Positions 8,987 through 19,044 are shown, counted from the stretch's first letter. The stretch: DNA of 64,000 bases from an uncultured Anaeroplasmataceae bacterium (GCA_934229785.1 CAKQEA010000002.1:62001-126000), one strand, 5' to 3'. The notes: generated from the letters alone by a model not told the origin. Made by a program: numbers and translations.

Positions 8987-10001
8987 AAGCATTTTGTAAT
9001 ATTGGCTTCTTCTTTGTTTGATTTTTGGAAAATTCATTTTTAACCTCTTCCATCATTTTAGCCTCTTCCTCATCATTATCAGGAATATCAATACCATCTA
9101 AGATATCTTGAAGACGATATTCATCCTTTAAATACTTCTTTGTTTGAAAGCCAATAACTACAGTTAAAGTTGAATTGATTACACCTTGTAGTGATGAATC
9201 AATTACTGTACCTATTGCAGAACCTAAAATAGGAATACTATTAGCAACATTTCCCATTTTTTTAATTACTCCACTAGCCATACCACTTGTAGCATTATTA
9301 ACTCCATAGGCTGTTAAAGCACTCAATATTACATTTTTATAAATTTTTGCAAGCTTTGCATCTGATGGCCTATAGCCATATAGAAACACAATATCCTTTA
9401 TTAGATTTAACTCATAGACAGTTATTAATAAGGTATCAAGCTTTTCTGATTGAGATAACGCAGTTGTTAATCCAACCTTAAAGGCTCTATCTCTAATCAT
9501 TTTATTTGCAGCGGATTTAACATCTGTATTATAAATATCGGTTAATACAGTCTTAAGTTCCTCATCATTTTTAGTCTGACGAGCAATTGCTAAGCGTCCA
9601 ACCTTCTCACTACTATACCAATTAACATTATCAGTTTTAACTGTTAAATCTATCATCTTATCAGCAATATCTTCCCTTAGAGCTTTGTTATACTTTTGAG
9701 CCTTTTTAGCATTTAATGAATTAACATTAGTCATGAATGCTTTAGTATTTTTTAATTTAATTACCGGAACTAAATAAACTAAAATAAAAACAATAACTGC
9801 AACGAAAATAGACACATATCCAGCAATTTTATGAATATCAAACATCTTTAATACTATAAAAAACAAGCATGTAAATATTACAAGTCCAATTGTTGAAGCA
9901 AAAATAAATAAAAATGATTTTGCAGCCCTAGCATTTTCAGGATTTGTATATTTTTGTTCATATTCTTCTATAGTCATTTTCTTTTCGACATTATCCGACA
10001 T
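8985..10001 (-). CDS. YcjF/DUF697-like membrane protein
   Basis: 338 residues, ribosome site GGAGGTG. Two membrane helices at about residues 27-50 and 58-82. Residues about 185-320 carry the DUF697 pattern: an ALSxxxxLD segment, LIKDIVFLYGYRPS, then a glycine-rich stretch (IPILGSAIGTVID) and a long helix before an acidic, charged tail. DUF697 proteins such as E. coli YcjF accompany P-loop proteins (YcjX, dynamin-like GTPases) and act at the inner membrane in stress responses; their mechanism is poorly known. Here the nearest P-loop partner is the AAA+ cluster downstream on the same strand. The family call is from the LYGYRPS motif and its context; function is inferred. Confidence 0.6.
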   Translation of the reverse strand: MSDNVEKKMTIEEYEQKYTNPENARAAKSFLFIFASTIGLVIFTCLFFIVLKMFDIHKIAGYVSIFVAVIVFILVYLVPVIKLKNTKAFMTNVNSLNAKKAQKYNKALREDIADKMIDLTVKTDNVNWYSSEKVGRLAIARQTKNDEELKTVLTDIYNTDVKSAANKMIRDRAFKVGLTTALSQSEKLDTLLITVYELNLIKDIVFLYGYRPSDAKLAKIYKNVILSALTAYGVNNATSGMASGVIKKMGNVANSIPILGSAIGTVIDSSLQGVINSTLTVVIGFQTKKYLKDEYRLQDILDGIDIPDNDEEEAKMMEEVKNEFSKNQTKKKPILQNA

Positions 10002-10068
10002 ACTGCACCTCCATCGTCAACCACATTTGTATAGATTATACCATATTTAAGCTTTATATTAAAGAAAA

Positions 10069-10097
10069 ATGAAGAAGAAATTTAACTTTCTTCTTCA
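10069..10097 (-). terminator. Intrinsic terminator after phoR
   Basis: Perfect stem ATGAAGAAGAAA/TTTCTTCTTCAT on the minus strand followed by TTTTCTTT, 15 nt after the phoR stop. Confidence 0.8.
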
Positions 10098-10111
10098 TAA
10101 AAATTATAGAT

Positions 10112-11788
10112 TTAAGGTTTGAATTTTAATATAAATTCTGTACCATCACCAACATTTGACTTAACATCAATAGTAATATCATTATTCATACAAATATGCT
10201 TAACAATCGCAAGACCAAGGCCTGTACCACCTAGCTCCTTTGATTTTGCCTTATCAACTCGGTAAAATCTTTCAAATATTCTGTTTAAATGCTCCTTAGA
10301 AATACCTATACCTGTATCACTAATTGATAAGGTTTTATTTTTCTTATCAATAACTATAGAAATACTTCCATTTTCTTTATTGTATTTAATAGCATTATCA
10401 ATTAAATTTCTAATAACATGATAAAGCTCATCCATATTCATATTAACTGTAAAATCATTGTATTTTTTACCTATAGTGATATTTTTATTTTTTATCAAAA
10501 CATCAAAAGACTCTAAAACACCATCAATTGCACCAGAAAGTGACAATTCTTTTTTCTCAACTATAGTATCCATTTCAAGCTTAGAAAGCTCAAGCATCTC
10601 AATAATTATTTGATTCATTCTTGATGCTTCCTTAACTGTTTTATTAGTTGCATCCTTTATATCAGCCTCATCAGTAATAATTCCCTCACCTATTAATTCC
10701 TGATAACCAATAATCGATGTTAAAGGACTTTTTAGCTCATGTGAAGCATTAGCAAAGAAATCAAGCTTGACACTTTCAAGCTTTTTAGCCTCTGTAATAT
10801 CATGAATAAAAATTGCAACTCCAGATTTATTATCAACCATAACAAAATCAGCATACAACGAGCTAACTGCGATCGAATAATATTTATCCTTAGACTTATA
10901 TGTTGTTTCATAATTAACATTTTCCATCATAGCACGTTCAATTTCATCACTAATTTTCAAATCAACAAAGCTATAAAGATAAGATTTATTTTCTAAATCC
11001 TCTCTTTTTCTATCTAAAACCTTTAATGCTAAGCTATTAACAAGCATAACATTTCCATCACCTGCAATAATAATTACACCACTATTCATATTTTCAATAA
11101 TATAATTTAGCTTATTAGACTCGCTTTTAATTGATTGCATATTCGAATCAATAATTTTCCTTACTGATTCAATTTGGCTAGATAATTCAACTAAATTATC
11201 ACCATCATAAACCAGCTCGGTATTTGTAATTTTTGATAATTTAGAAATTTCTTCCTTTAACGGCTTTACAAGCTTTTTAGATGTTAAGTAGATAAAGCCA
11301 AAGGATATGATACTTAAAATGATAATTCCTGTAATACCATAATAAGTAAACCTATTAACAACATCAGAAACTGAAGCCTCAGGAATAGAAACTCTAACAT
11401 AAACATTATTTTTTTGATTGAAAGACGCAACATAATACATTCTCACATTTGTTGTATCAGAATATCTTTTTGAAATACTACCGATATTCTTTATTTCAGG
11501 TCTATCTAAATGATTTTCCTCACTTGTTTTAGAAGTATCATATAAAACCATACCATCGCTTGAAATAAAGGTAATTCTAACATTATTATTTGAAGCATGA
11601 ATTTCATCAGCTACTTCTTTCATATTTTTTCCATCGTAAACAGATTCAACAATTGATAAATAATTTTTTATAGAAGTATTAGTATTTCTTTCATTTAAAG
11701 AAGAAACAACATAAATAGAAATAAGTAAAAATAAAATTAATGATGAAAAAAGAATTAAAGTATTAATAAAAATATATTTTTTTCTCAC
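10112..11788 (-). CDS. phoR: PhoR-type sensor histidine kinase of the phosphate regulon
   Basis: 558 residues, starting at a GTG that overlaps the phoP stop codon (GTGA), a sign of translational coupling. N-terminal membrane helix (about 8-30), an extracytoplasmic domain, second helix (about 150-172), a PAS-like region (about 225-330), then the HisKA box ASHELKSPLTS with the phospho-accepting His near residue 345 and the HATPase N, G1 and G2 boxes (NLIDNAIKYN, DTGIGI, GTGLGL). It would phosphorylate PhoP at low phosphate. The assignment as PhoR rather than another kinase rests on its place beside phoP, a phosphate transporter and pst-phoU. Confidence 0.92.
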   Translation of the reverse strand: MRKKYIFINTLILFSSLILFLLISIYVVSSLNERNTNTSIKNYLSIVESVYDGKNMKEVADEIHASNNNVRITFISSDGMVLYDTSKTSEENHLDRPEIKNIGSISKRYSDTTNVRMYYVASFNQKNNVYVRVSIPEASVSDVVNRFTYYGITGIIILSIISFGFIYLTSKKLVKPLKEEISKLSKITNTELVYDGDNLVELSSQIESVRKIIDSNMQSIKSESNKLNYIIENMNSGVIIIAGDGNVMLVNSLALKVLDRKREDLENKSYLYSFVDLKISDEIERAMMENVNYETTYKSKDKYYSIAVSSLYADFVMVDNKSGVAIFIHDITEAKKLESVKLDFFANASHELKSPLTSIIGYQELIGEGIITDEADIKDATNKTVKEASRMNQIIIEMLELSKLEMDTIVEKKELSLSGAIDGVLESFDVLIKNKNITIGKKYNDFTVNMNMDELYHVIRNLIDNAIKYNKENGSISIVIDKKNKTLSISDTGIGISKEHLNRIFERFYRVDKAKSKELGGTGLGLAIVKHICMNNDITIDVKSNVGDGTEFILKFKP

Positions 11789-12450
11789 TCTATCACCTTA
11801 TATCCAACGCCATAAACTGTTTCAATTATATCATCATTACCGATTTTTTTCCTAAGTGCCTTAATGTGCATATCAATAGTTCTAGTTTGTAAATCGTCAT
11901 TATCACCCCAAATTTCATCTAAAATTTCATCACGAGATACAACACGTCCCTTAGAGGCAACAAGCATTTCTAAAATATCAAATTCCTTAACAGTAAGCTC
12001 AAGCTTATAATTATTATAATATGCCTGATGATATTCCTTATCAATTTTCAATTTACCAAAACAAATTGAATTATCCTTTTTTATTCTTCTAAACTTCGAA
12101 TTAACTCTTGACATAAGCTCTAAAATATTAAAAGGCTTTTCAATATAGTCATCAGCACCATAATCAAGACCATCAACCTTATCAGTCATCATACGTCTTG
12201 CTGAAATGATAATAACAAATACATCATCATATTTCGCCTCACTACGAATGCGCTTTAAAATATCTAATCCATCGTAATCTGGAAGCATCATATCTAATAA
12301 AATCATATCAGGCTTTTTATTATCTAAAGCCTCAAAAAAAGATTTGCCATCATAAAATGATTTAACTAAATATCCTTGTTTAGATAAAGTTAAATTTATT
12401 ATTTTAGAAATATCCTTATCATCCTCAACTGAATAAATAAGTCCCTCCAT
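11785..12450 (-). CDS. phoP: PhoP/PhoB-type response regulator
   Basis: 221 residues from the ATG at 12450, which overlaps the stop of the upstream transporter gene (TGATG); the TTG one codon earlier is less likely. Receiver domain (about 1-115) with the acidic pair EDD, phospho-accepting Asp in LLDMMLPDYDG and the conserved Lys in YIEKPF; OmpR-type winged helix (about 125-220) ending in TVYGVGYKV. It should bind the 11-bp-period TTTACAA repeats found ahead of three transcription units in this region, including its own. Confidence 0.93.
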   Translation of the reverse strand: MEGLIYSVEDDKDISKIINLTLSKQGYLVKSFYDGKSFFEALDNKKPDMILLDMMLPDYDGLDILKRIRSEAKYDDVFVIIISARRMMTDKVDGLDYGADDYIEKPFNILELMSRVNSKFRRIKKDNSICFGKLKIDKEYHQAYYNNYKLELTVKEFDILEMLVASKGRVVSRDEILDEIWGDNDDLQTRTIDMHIKALRKKIGNDDIIETVYGVGYKVIE

Positions 12451-14090
12451 CAAACCATCTCCTCATTTTGTGCTCCTGTGGGATTCATTATACTATAGCC
12501 AACATTTACTAGATGATCTCCTACTCTTTCTATATTAGAAATCAATGTTGTGTAATAAGCTGTAAGCTCAAGCTTACAGTTATCATTCATCAATCTAGTA
12601 AAGTGCTTAGCTGACATATCTTCTTTCATATTATCAGTCATTTCCTCTAATTTATCAAGATATGAAAGTCTTGATTTATCATTATTTTCAAATATATCTA
12701 AGCTGACCTCAAACATCAATAAGACATTATCATAGATTTTATTTAAATCAGCTTTAGCCGATTGTGAGAACTCTACTCCGTCATTTTTCATTTGTTCATA
12801 TAGCTTAATAATATTTGTAGCATGATCACCAATACGCTCAATATCATTTATAACATGTAAATATGAGCCAATAACTACCTCTTGACTTTGAGTTGAAACA
12901 CTGGATAAATCAATTAAAAATTTAGCAATTGCAGTATTTATATAATCAATTTCATCCTCAGTATTATTTATCTCATTAACACTACCACTAGCTCCCATAA
13001 GCATTTTAAAGGCCTTAACATAATTATCCTTAGCTAGTTCAAACATGTTTATAATTTCCTTTTTCGCCTGCATACCTGCAACAGATGGTGTTATTAATAA
13101 ATGAGAGTCGATATACTTTAATGCATTAGCATGAACATCCTTTGCATTTGGAATAATCTTACATGATAGTTTAACCAAATATTTAATAAATGGTAAAAGC
13201 AATAATGTTGTTGTAACATTAAAGGCTACATGGAATAATGCAATCTTAAATTCAACATTCATATTTAATCCATCTATAAATCCAATAATTGGCTTATTAA
13301 AAATTAATAAGATAATTGTAAAAATAACAGTTCCTGTAATATTAAACAACAAATGAATTAGACTCGCTCTTTTAGCATTTGGATTAGCTCCAATGGATGA
13401 AATTATAGCTGTAACACAGGTTCCGATATTTGTACCTAAAACAATAAATAATGCAGCATCAAGATTTATTGCTCCACCACCAGCCATAATAATAATGATA
13501 CCTGTCATAGCTGATGATGATTGAATTATAGCTGTAAATAATATACCAAAAAATATAAGCAATAATGGGAAATCAATCTTTGAAAAAACATCCATAAAAA
13601 AGCCTAAAACCTCATCATTTTTAAAAGAGGCCCCCATAAGATCAAGTCCAACAAATACAAGACCAAGACCTGCTAGAATATTTCCAATATTTTTTACACT
13701 ACTTCTTTTAAAAAACGTCATAAAAACACCAATAAACACTAATATTGATATATATTTACTAATGTTAAATGACGCAAATGAAGCCAAAATACCAGTGATT
13801 GTCGTACCAATATTTGCACCCATTATAATGGATGTTGCCTGAAATAAAGTGATAACACCTGCATTTACAAGACCGATAACCATTACTGTCGTTGCACTTG
13901 AAGATTGAACAATTGCTGTAACAGATGCTCCTATACCTACACCTAAAAAACGATTATTACTTATCTTACCTAAAATTTTTTTTACACCTTGACCACATGA
14001 TGCCTCTAGCGAATGACTCATCATATTCATTCCAACAATAAATACACCAACACCAGTCAGTAGGGCTAATATACATGAAAAAACTATCAT
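12450..14090 (-). CDS. Na+/phosphate cotransporter with C-terminal PhoU-like domain
   Basis: 546 residues. The membrane part (about 1-310) has the two inverted repeats of the NptA/YjbB family, each with the QSSSA signature (IVQSSSATT and IIQSSSAMT). Residues about 340-546 form a helical PhoU-like domain (IERIGDHATN and IERVGDHLVN). It imports or equilibrates phosphate using sodium. First gene of a phoP-phoR operon, with a pair of Pho boxes at 14166-14183 upstream and a GGAGGAAT ribosome site. Substrate could in principle be another anion, but the Pho setting makes phosphate by far the most likely. Confidence 0.9.
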   Translation of the reverse strand: MIVFSCILALLTGVGVFIVGMNMMSHSLEASCGQGVKKILGKISNNRFLGVGIGASVTAIVQSSSATTVMVIGLVNAGVITLFQATSIIMGANIGTTITGILASFASFNISKYISILVFIGVFMTFFKRSSVKNIGNILAGLGLVFVGLDLMGASFKNDEVLGFFMDVFSKIDFPLLLIFFGILFTAIIQSSSAMTGIIIIMAGGGAINLDAALFIVLGTNIGTCVTAIISSIGANPNAKRASLIHLLFNITGTVIFTIILLIFNKPIIGFIDGLNMNVEFKIALFHVAFNVTTTLLLLPFIKYLVKLSCKIIPNAKDVHANALKYIDSHLLITPSVAGMQAKKEIINMFELAKDNYVKAFKMLMGASGSVNEINNTEDEIDYINTAIAKFLIDLSSVSTQSQEVVIGSYLHVINDIERIGDHATNIIKLYEQMKNDGVEFSQSAKADLNKIYDNVLLMFEVSLDIFENNDKSRLSYLDKLEEMTDNMKEDMSAKHFTRLMNDNCKLELTAYYTTLISNIERVGDHLVNVGYSIMNPTGAQNEEMV

Positions 14091-14165
14091 AATTAATATT
14101 CCTCCGTCTACATTGTAAATATTAACATGTAGTTTTTAATTTTTTGCAAAGAAATTATGATTAAA

Positions 14166-14183
14166 TTGTAAAGAAGTTGTAAA
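14166..14183 (-). promoter_or_regulatory. Pho box pair ahead of the Na/Pi transporter-phoPR operon
   Basis: On the minus strand TTTACAA-cttc-TTTACAA, two 7-mers with an 11-bp repeat distance, matching the direct-repeat Pho box of Gram-positive PhoP. They lie about 75 nt upstream of the transporter start and downstream of the phoU stop. Confidence 0.7.
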
Positions 14184-14185
14184 AT

Positions 14186-14824
14186 TTAAAAAATTTGTTT
14201 ATCTTTGTAATATCCACTTAATATATACACAACCCATTCACACACATTAACAGCATGGTCAGCAACACGCTCAATGTATTTTACAACAAGAGTTGTATAC
14301 ACACTAAATTCACTACTATAATCTTTCTTATCATTATCAATTATAATTTTAAGACATTCCTCATATAGCCTATCAACAATATCATCAGTTTTAATAACCT
14401 CTTGAGCTAGCTCTAAATTCTTATTAACATACGATAAAACACTATCATTAACCATCTTTAAGGTAATATCAATTGCATCATCAAGCTTTTCGATTTCATG
14501 ATGCTCACAATTATTAAGCTTCCTTGCAAAATCTCTAATATCTTCAGCATGATCTCCAAGTCTTTCTAAATCTCCAACTAGCTTTAAAACACCTGAAACA
14601 ATTCTTAAATCCTTAGCATATGGTCTTTCTCTTAGCATTATATTTAGACATGATTCTTCAATTAATCTTTCATGCAGATCAACTAAATCATCATTTATTA
14701 AATCAGCCTTTGCCTCATCATACTTATAATAAATATCAAAGGCTATTTTTAAATTTTCAACAACCAAATTAGCCATCTTAATAAGCATTTTATTTAATTC
14801 TTCTATTTCTAATTCAAGCTTCAT
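14186..14824 (-). CDS. phoU: PhoU, phosphate signalling protein
   Basis: 212 residues from the ATG at 14824, one base after the pstB stop, with GGAAGG ahead of it inside pstB. Longer readings that begin inside pstB have no ribosome site. Two three-helix bundles each carry the PhoU metal-binding motif (LERLGDHAEDI near 77 and IERVADHAVNV near 184 in this numbering). It links PstB transport state to PhoR and damps Pho signalling when phosphate is plentiful. Last gene of the pst operon. Confidence 0.94.
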   Translation of the reverse strand: MKLELEIEELNKMLIKMANLVVENLKIAFDIYYKYDEAKADLINDDLVDLHERLIEESCLNIMLRERPYAKDLRIVSGVLKLVGDLERLGDHAEDIRDFARKLNNCEHHEIEKLDDAIDITLKMVNDSVLSYVNKNLELAQEVIKTDDIVDRLYEECLKIIIDNDKKDYSSEFSVYTTLVVKYIERVADHAVNVCEWVVYILSGYYKDKQIF

Positions 14825-14825
14825 C

Positions 14826-15659
14826 TTATCCAAACCTTCCTGTAATATAATCCTCTGTTTTCTTCTTCTTTGGATTTTTAAACAACTCACAAGTTAAGTT
14901 ATATTCAACAATTTCTCCTAACATAAAAAACGCTGTATAATCAGATACTCTTGTCGCTTGCTGCATATTATGAGTAACAATTATAATTGTAAACTCTTTC
15001 TTAAGCTCATCAATTAATTCCTCAATTTTTAAAGTAGCAATTGGATCTAAGGCACTTGTAGGCTCATCCATCAAAATAACATCAGGATTCATAGCAATTG
15101 TTCTAGCAATACATAATCTTTGTTGCTGTCCTCCTGATAATGCCAAGGCCGAATCCTTCAACCTATCCTTAACCTCATCATAAATAGCTGCCTTTTTTAA
15201 AGAATCAACTACAATTTCATTTAGCTTAGACTTATTTTTAATTCCATGACATCTTGGTCCATAAGCAATATTATCATATATAGACATAGGAAATGGATTA
15301 GGATTTTGAAACACCATTCCAACATTAGTTCTCAAAACCATTGGATTAATCTCATTAATGTCCTCATTATTATATTTAATACTACCTGTGATAGCACAAT
15401 TATCAATCAAATCATTCATTCGATTTAAGCATCTTAATAATGTTGATTTACCACATCCTGAGGGACCAATAAAGGCCGTAACCTTATTCTTATATAAATT
15501 TATATTAATATCCTTTAAAACATGCTTTTCCCCATAGCTTAGATTAACATTTTTAATTTCGAAAGCTGCTTCATTATTCTCATCTAAATTATTAGTAGGC
15601 TCATCGTCTATTGATAAAATATTCATTTCATCCTTCAAATTAACTAATTCCTCCATCAT
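14826..15659 (-). CDS. pstB: Phosphate ABC transporter ATP-binding protein PstB
   Basis: 277 residues, slightly longer than usual because of a 25-residue N-terminal extension. Walker [12 protein letters not shown] signature LSGGQQQR, Walker [13 protein letters not shown] and the H-loop [10 protein letters not shown] are all intact. The start overlaps the pstA stop by 4 nt. It energises phosphate import by PstSCA and is the partner of PhoU in signalling. Confidence 0.97.
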   Translation of the reverse strand: MMEELVNLKDEMNILSIDDEPTNNLDENNEAAFEIKNVNLSYGEKHVLKDININLYKNKVTAFIGPSGCGKSTLLRCLNRMNDLIDNCAITGSIKYNNEDINEINPMVLRTNVGMVFQNPNPFPMSIYDNIAYGPRCHGIKNKSKLNEIVVDSLKKAAIYDEVKDRLKDSALALSGGQQQRLCIARTIAMNPDVILMDEPTSALDPIATLKIEELIDELKKEFTIIIVTHNMQQATRVSDYTAFFMLGEIVEYNLTCELFKNPKKKKTEDYITGRFG

Positions 15660-16852
15660 TTCACCTCAAATCGATTAAATCTTAAGCTTATAAGCTTAAC
15701 TGCCAAATTTAAAACTAATACCAACAATAAAATAATAATTGAAATTGCACAAGCCTGAGCATAATTAGGATTTTCTCCACTCATTACACTCCAAATGTGA
15801 ACAGCTAAGGTTGTTGAACCCTTTGTAACATTAATATCGTCTTGAATTGAAGTACCAATGGCAAATATCAAAGCTGCGCTTTCACCAATAATACGCCCAA
15901 TACATAAAAGACATGATGTTAAAATGCCAGGAATAGCATTAGGTAAAATCACCTTAAATGTTGTTTGACATTCTGATGCGCCTAAAGCTAATGATGCACT
16001 TTTATAGCTCCTAGGAATATTATTTATTGCTTCCTCTGTTGTTCTAATTACTGTAGGAAGTAGCATAACAGCTAAGGTTAGGGCACCTGCGATTATGCTT
16101 CCACCACTATTTTTAGTAGCTCCATTGACAATAGGAATAAAAACTATTACAGCAATCAAACCAAAAATTATAGAAGGTATGCCTGAAATCATATCTATAA
16201 GGCTTCTTAATGTTTTAGTAATAATATTATTTTTTGCGTATAAGGCTAAATACACTGCCGCAATTATTCCAATTGGTAGGACAATAGCTAATGTCAATAA
16301 AATTAAATAAATTGTTGATATTAAAGATCCTCTTATCCCTCCACCAACCTGTAAAAAATAAAGCTCATTGATTTGATATCCTGAATCTAGGGCATCACGT
16401 ATTCCTACTGCCTTATCCTTAGTAGTAGCAATATTTACTCCACTATCAGTTTGAACCTGAACACGCTTAATGATTTCACCAACTTTAATCTCTATACTAG
16501 TTCCATCACTAGCTTTAATATTTTTTATTGGTGATAAATTATCAATATAGACAATTTCAACAACATCATTTTTCTCTAAATCCTTAGAATCCTTAAGTCC
16601 AATACCAAAATTTTTAGAGTAATAAATACCATTCTCATCATCATAATCAAATAAACAGCTCTCTACGCTTGATGTAGAGCCAAAATAAGGAGTTTCATAA
16701 TAATTTGATGTAAGCATTTTAAATGATAAATTGCTTGATCCTCTTACAAGGACAAATATTACAATTGCACCAAGTATGATAATAGAAAAAGATGATGATA
16801 AATAGGTTAAAATATTTAAAATAATATCTTTTATTTTTCTACTTTTTTCCAT
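15656..16852 (-). CDS. pstA: Phosphate ABC transporter permease PstA
   Basis: 398 residues, about 100 more than typical PstA. The extra length is a soluble loop at roughly residues 45-165 between the first and second membrane helices, predicted outside the cell. The rest is a standard binding-protein-dependent permease with an EAA-type loop ([20 protein letters not shown]). It overlaps pstC by 14 nt. The loop may contact the circularly permuted PstS encoded upstream; that is inference. Confidence 0.93.
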   Translation of the reverse strand: MEKSRKIKDIILNILTYLSSSFSIIILGAIVIFVLVRGSSNLSFKMLTSNYYETPYFGSTSSVESCLFDYDDENGIYYSKNFGIGLKDSKDLEKNDVVEIVYIDNLSPIKNIKASDGTSIEIKVGEIIKRVQVQTDSGVNIATTKDKAVGIRDALDSGYQINELYFLQVGGGIRGSLISTIYLILLTLAIVLPIGIIAAVYLALYAKNNIITKTLRSLIDMISGIPSIIFGLIAVIVFIPIVNGATKNSGGSIIAGALTLAVMLLPTVIRTTEEAINNIPRSYKSASLALGASECQTTFKVILPNAIPGILTSCLLCIGRIIGESAALIFAIGTSIQDDINVTKGSTTLAVHIWSVMSGENPNYAQACAISIIILLLVLVLNLAVKLISLRFNRFEVK

Positions 16853-17786
16853 TTATATTACCAATCCTATTCTTTATTACATTTAATATTAAATTTGTCA
16901 CAATAATAATAACAATTAATAACAATCCTACCGAAAATCTAATATCATAATCCATACCTGTTGTTTCATGAATACCCTGAAGCATAGTTGAGGTTAATGT
17001 TCTTGTTGTTTGAAGCAAATTTAAGCTTGGACCTGATATGGCATTACCACAAACCATTGATACGGCTGTTGCTTCTCCTAAAGCTCTACCAACACCAAGA
17101 ATAATTCCTGAAAAAATACCACTCTTTGCACTAGTTAAAACGACCTTAAAATTAGTTTGAGTAGTTGAAGCTCCAAGTGCAAGTGATCCTAAAACTAAAG
17201 AATTACTTACACTTTTTATAGACGTAACAGAAATCATAGTAATAGTTGGTAAAATCATCATTGCAAGGACAAGTGCTGTAGCTAAAAGTGATAGACCTCC
17301 AGCTGTTTGCACACCAAATAAATTACCAATACCAATTACTAACTTTGTTATAACTCCCATACCAAATAATCCATAAATGATAGAAGGAATACCAGATAAA
17401 AGCTCTACCATAGTATTTAATACCATTGCAATTTTTTTAGGGGCAATTCTTGCTATAAAAAGTGCAGTCAAAATAGAAATTGGAACCGAAATTAAAAGTG
17501 ACAAAACACTCACTAATATAGTATCAACAACTATATAGCCTGCACCATAAATATTAGGTGATTTAAACCATCTATTGCCAAACAAAAACTTTGTAACACT
17601 AACCTTATATAAATTACCATTTACCTCATAACTTTTAAAAAAGGGAGTTAATCCCTTAATTAAAATAAATATTGCGATAAATACAACACATAATGAACAA
17701 ATAATAGTTGTAGCTAAAAATAGAATTCTTACAATCTTATCAATTATTGTTTTTCTTTTTATACTAGCTAAATTAATATTTTCCAT
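16839..17786 (-). CDS. pstC: Phosphate ABC transporter permease PstC
   Basis: 315 residues with about six membrane helices and the EAA-type loop LGSLALGASTTQTNFKVVLT. It begins 18 nt after the pstS stop and overlaps pstA. It forms the membrane channel with PstA. An external loop of about 60 residues follows the first helix. Confidence 0.94.
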   Translation of the reverse strand: MENINLASIKRKTIIDKIVRILFLATTIICSLCVVFIAIFILIKGLTPFFKSYEVNGNLYKVSVTKFLFGNRWFKSPNIYGAGYIVVDTILVSVLSLLISVPISILTALFIARIAPKKIAMVLNTMVELLSGIPSIIYGLFGMGVITKLVIGIGNLFGVQTAGGLSLLATALVLAMMILPTITMISVTSIKSVSNSLVLGSLALGASTTQTNFKVVLTSAKSGIFSGIILGVGRALGEATAVSMVCGNAISGPSLNLLQTTRTLTSTMLQGIHETTGMDYDIRFSVGLLLIVIIIVTNLILNVIKNRIGNINGKK

Positions 17787-17804
17787 ATATGTAAATCATT
17801 CTTT

Positions 17805-18725
17805 CTACTTAACTTCGCTCCATTTTGCAACTTCACCAGTATAAATACTCTTTAACTGAGCTGCAGTTACCTTTTCAAGACTATTATTTTTATTAACTAC
17901 TGCAACAATCGCATCAATACACATCTTACCCTTAATAGATTGATCCATTACCTCACTTGAACTAAATTCACGAGAAGTAAATGCTAAATCACAAGCATTA
18001 GTTCCATCTTTTTCACTACCATTAGTTCTCTTATAAGCATCACCTGAGCCTGTTGGATTATAATCATACTTGAATTTTCCACATTTTGAAGAAAACTCTA
18101 ATAATAATTGTGAAACAATACCCTTAACTGATGTAGATCCACCAACCTTAATAGTAATGTTTTCATTATTTTGGCTAGCAATTGGATAATTTGCCTTAAC
18201 TTTTTCCCAAGATTGATCTTGTGATGAAGTAGTTAAAATTCCACCATGATCCTTAATTGTAGCCTTTCCTTCTGATGTTTGTAAATATGCAACAAATGCC
18301 TCGACAATAGACTTGTTATCAGTTGAAGAATATTCACTTCTTAAACAATAGTTAAAGTTTCTTGTAAGCTTGTATGTACCATTTAAAACATTACTTTCAT
18401 TTGGAACTACGCCCTCATATGTTAATCCCTTTAAGTTAGAATCTGCAAGTGATGATAATGAAATATAACCAATACCATTTTCATCATTTTTAATTGCATT
18501 AATCATATCACCATTTGAAGCTACCTCAACAGCGCCATCCTTTATCTTAGAATTGTCTTCCTTAGCCTCTGCTAAACCAATTCCTGTAAAGAATCCATCT
18601 CTTGTACCACTAGTTGTATCTCTTGTGTAAATTGTAATTTCCTTTTCACTAGAACCACATGATGCTAACCCTAATACTGCTGCACCTAAAGCAACTGCTC
18701 CTACTAATAAATTTCTTTTTTTCAT
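17805..18725 (-). CDS. pstS: Phosphate-binding lipoprotein PstS, circularly permuted
   Basis: 306 residues with a lipoprotein signal (LGLASC, Cys near 23). The two halves of the PstS fold are in reverse order: the usual C-terminal half comes first (YTRDTTSGTRDGF near 33-45, then GIGYISLSSL and a Gly-rich end near 163), followed by the usual N-terminal half (ITIKVGGSTSV near 186, PTGSGDAYKRT near 220, DLAFTSREFSSSE near 246) and finishing at YTGEVAKWSEVK. In canonical PstS the WxE element directly precedes the TSGTR element. The phosphate-binding motifs GSTS, SGSG-like and TSGTR are all present, so it should still bind phosphate. First gene of pstSCAB-phoU, with three Pho boxes upstream. Confidence 0.93.
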   Translation of the reverse strand: MKKRNLLVGAVALGAAVLGLASCGSSEKEITIYTRDTTSGTRDGFFTGIGLAEAKEDNSKIKDGAVEVASNGDMINAIKNDENGIGYISLSSLADSNLKGLTYEGVVPNESNVLNGTYKLTRNFNYCLRSEYSSTDNKSIVEAFVAYLQTSEGKATIKDHGGILTTSSQDQSWEKVKANYPIASQNNENITIKVGGSTSVKGIVSQLLLEFSSKCGKFKYDYNPTGSGDAYKRTNGSEKDGTNACDLAFTSREFSSSEVMDQSIKGKMCIDAIVAVVNKNNSLEKVTAAQLKSIYTGEVAKWSEVK

Positions 18726-18753
18726 TTTATTTCTTCTCCTTTTTACAGCTTCT

Positions 18754-18759
18754 ATTATA
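18754..18759 (-). promoter_or_regulatory. Probable -10 element of the pst operon
   Basis: TATAAT on the minus strand about 30 nt upstream of the pstS start codon and about 32 nt downstream of the last Pho box, a spacing consistent with PhoP-activated promoters that lack a good -35. Confidence 0.55.
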
Positions 18760-18790
18760 ATTTGTTACAAACTTCTAATCTTACACAATT

Positions 18791-18819
18791 AAGTAAATAA
18801 ATTGTAAAGGAATTGTAAA
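18791..18819 (-). promoter_or_regulatory. Triple Pho box ahead of pstS
   Basis: On the minus strand TTTACAA-ttcc-TTTACAA-ttta-TTTACTT: three 7-mers with exact 11-bp periodicity. This is the arrangement bound by PhoP~P dimers in Gram-positive bacteria. Confidence 0.78.
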
Positions 18820-18828
18820 TACAAAAAA

Positions 18829-19044
18829 CTAGAATATAAATGAAATTAATTGAAATGCAATTAAAATTGAACCTAAAGCTAATATCATCCTATTTCTTCT
18901 TTTATTAATAAAAATCAATAATAGACCACAAGCACCAATAATAAAATAAAGTGAAATTAAATAGCCATTAATATTTTTAAATAATGAAACAAAAATTACA
19001 ATTAATGATAAAATAGACCAAATATATGTAATAAATTTTTTCAT
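18829..19044 (-). CDS. Small membrane protein under a Pho-type promoter
   Basis: 71 residues from the ATG at 19044 (AAAGGA about 11 nt upstream); ATGs at 19056 and 19053 are possible but sit on top of that ribosome site. Three hydrophobic segments cover nearly the whole protein with a short basic loop (NKRRNR). No family recognised. Its upstream region holds three 11-bp-spaced Pho-like repeats (19095-19123), so it is probably part of the phosphate response. It lies just upstream of the pst promoter. Confidence 0.6.
   Translation of the reverse strand: MKKFITYIWSILSLIVIFVSLFKNINGYLISLYFIIGACGLLLIFINKRRNRMILALGSILIAFQLISFIF

Noticed and set aside
11785..12453. Possible TGA = Trp code
   Set aside because: Several genes here end in TGA that overlaps or abuts the next start (phoP-phoR GTGA, radical SAM-lipoprotein ATGA, transporter-phoP TGATG), and host proteins contain TGG-coded Trp. 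Standard code holds.
14825..14890. PhoU start inside pstB
   Set aside because: The extra residues duplicate no PhoU sequence and the ATG at 14824 has GGAAGG and sits one base after the pstB stop.
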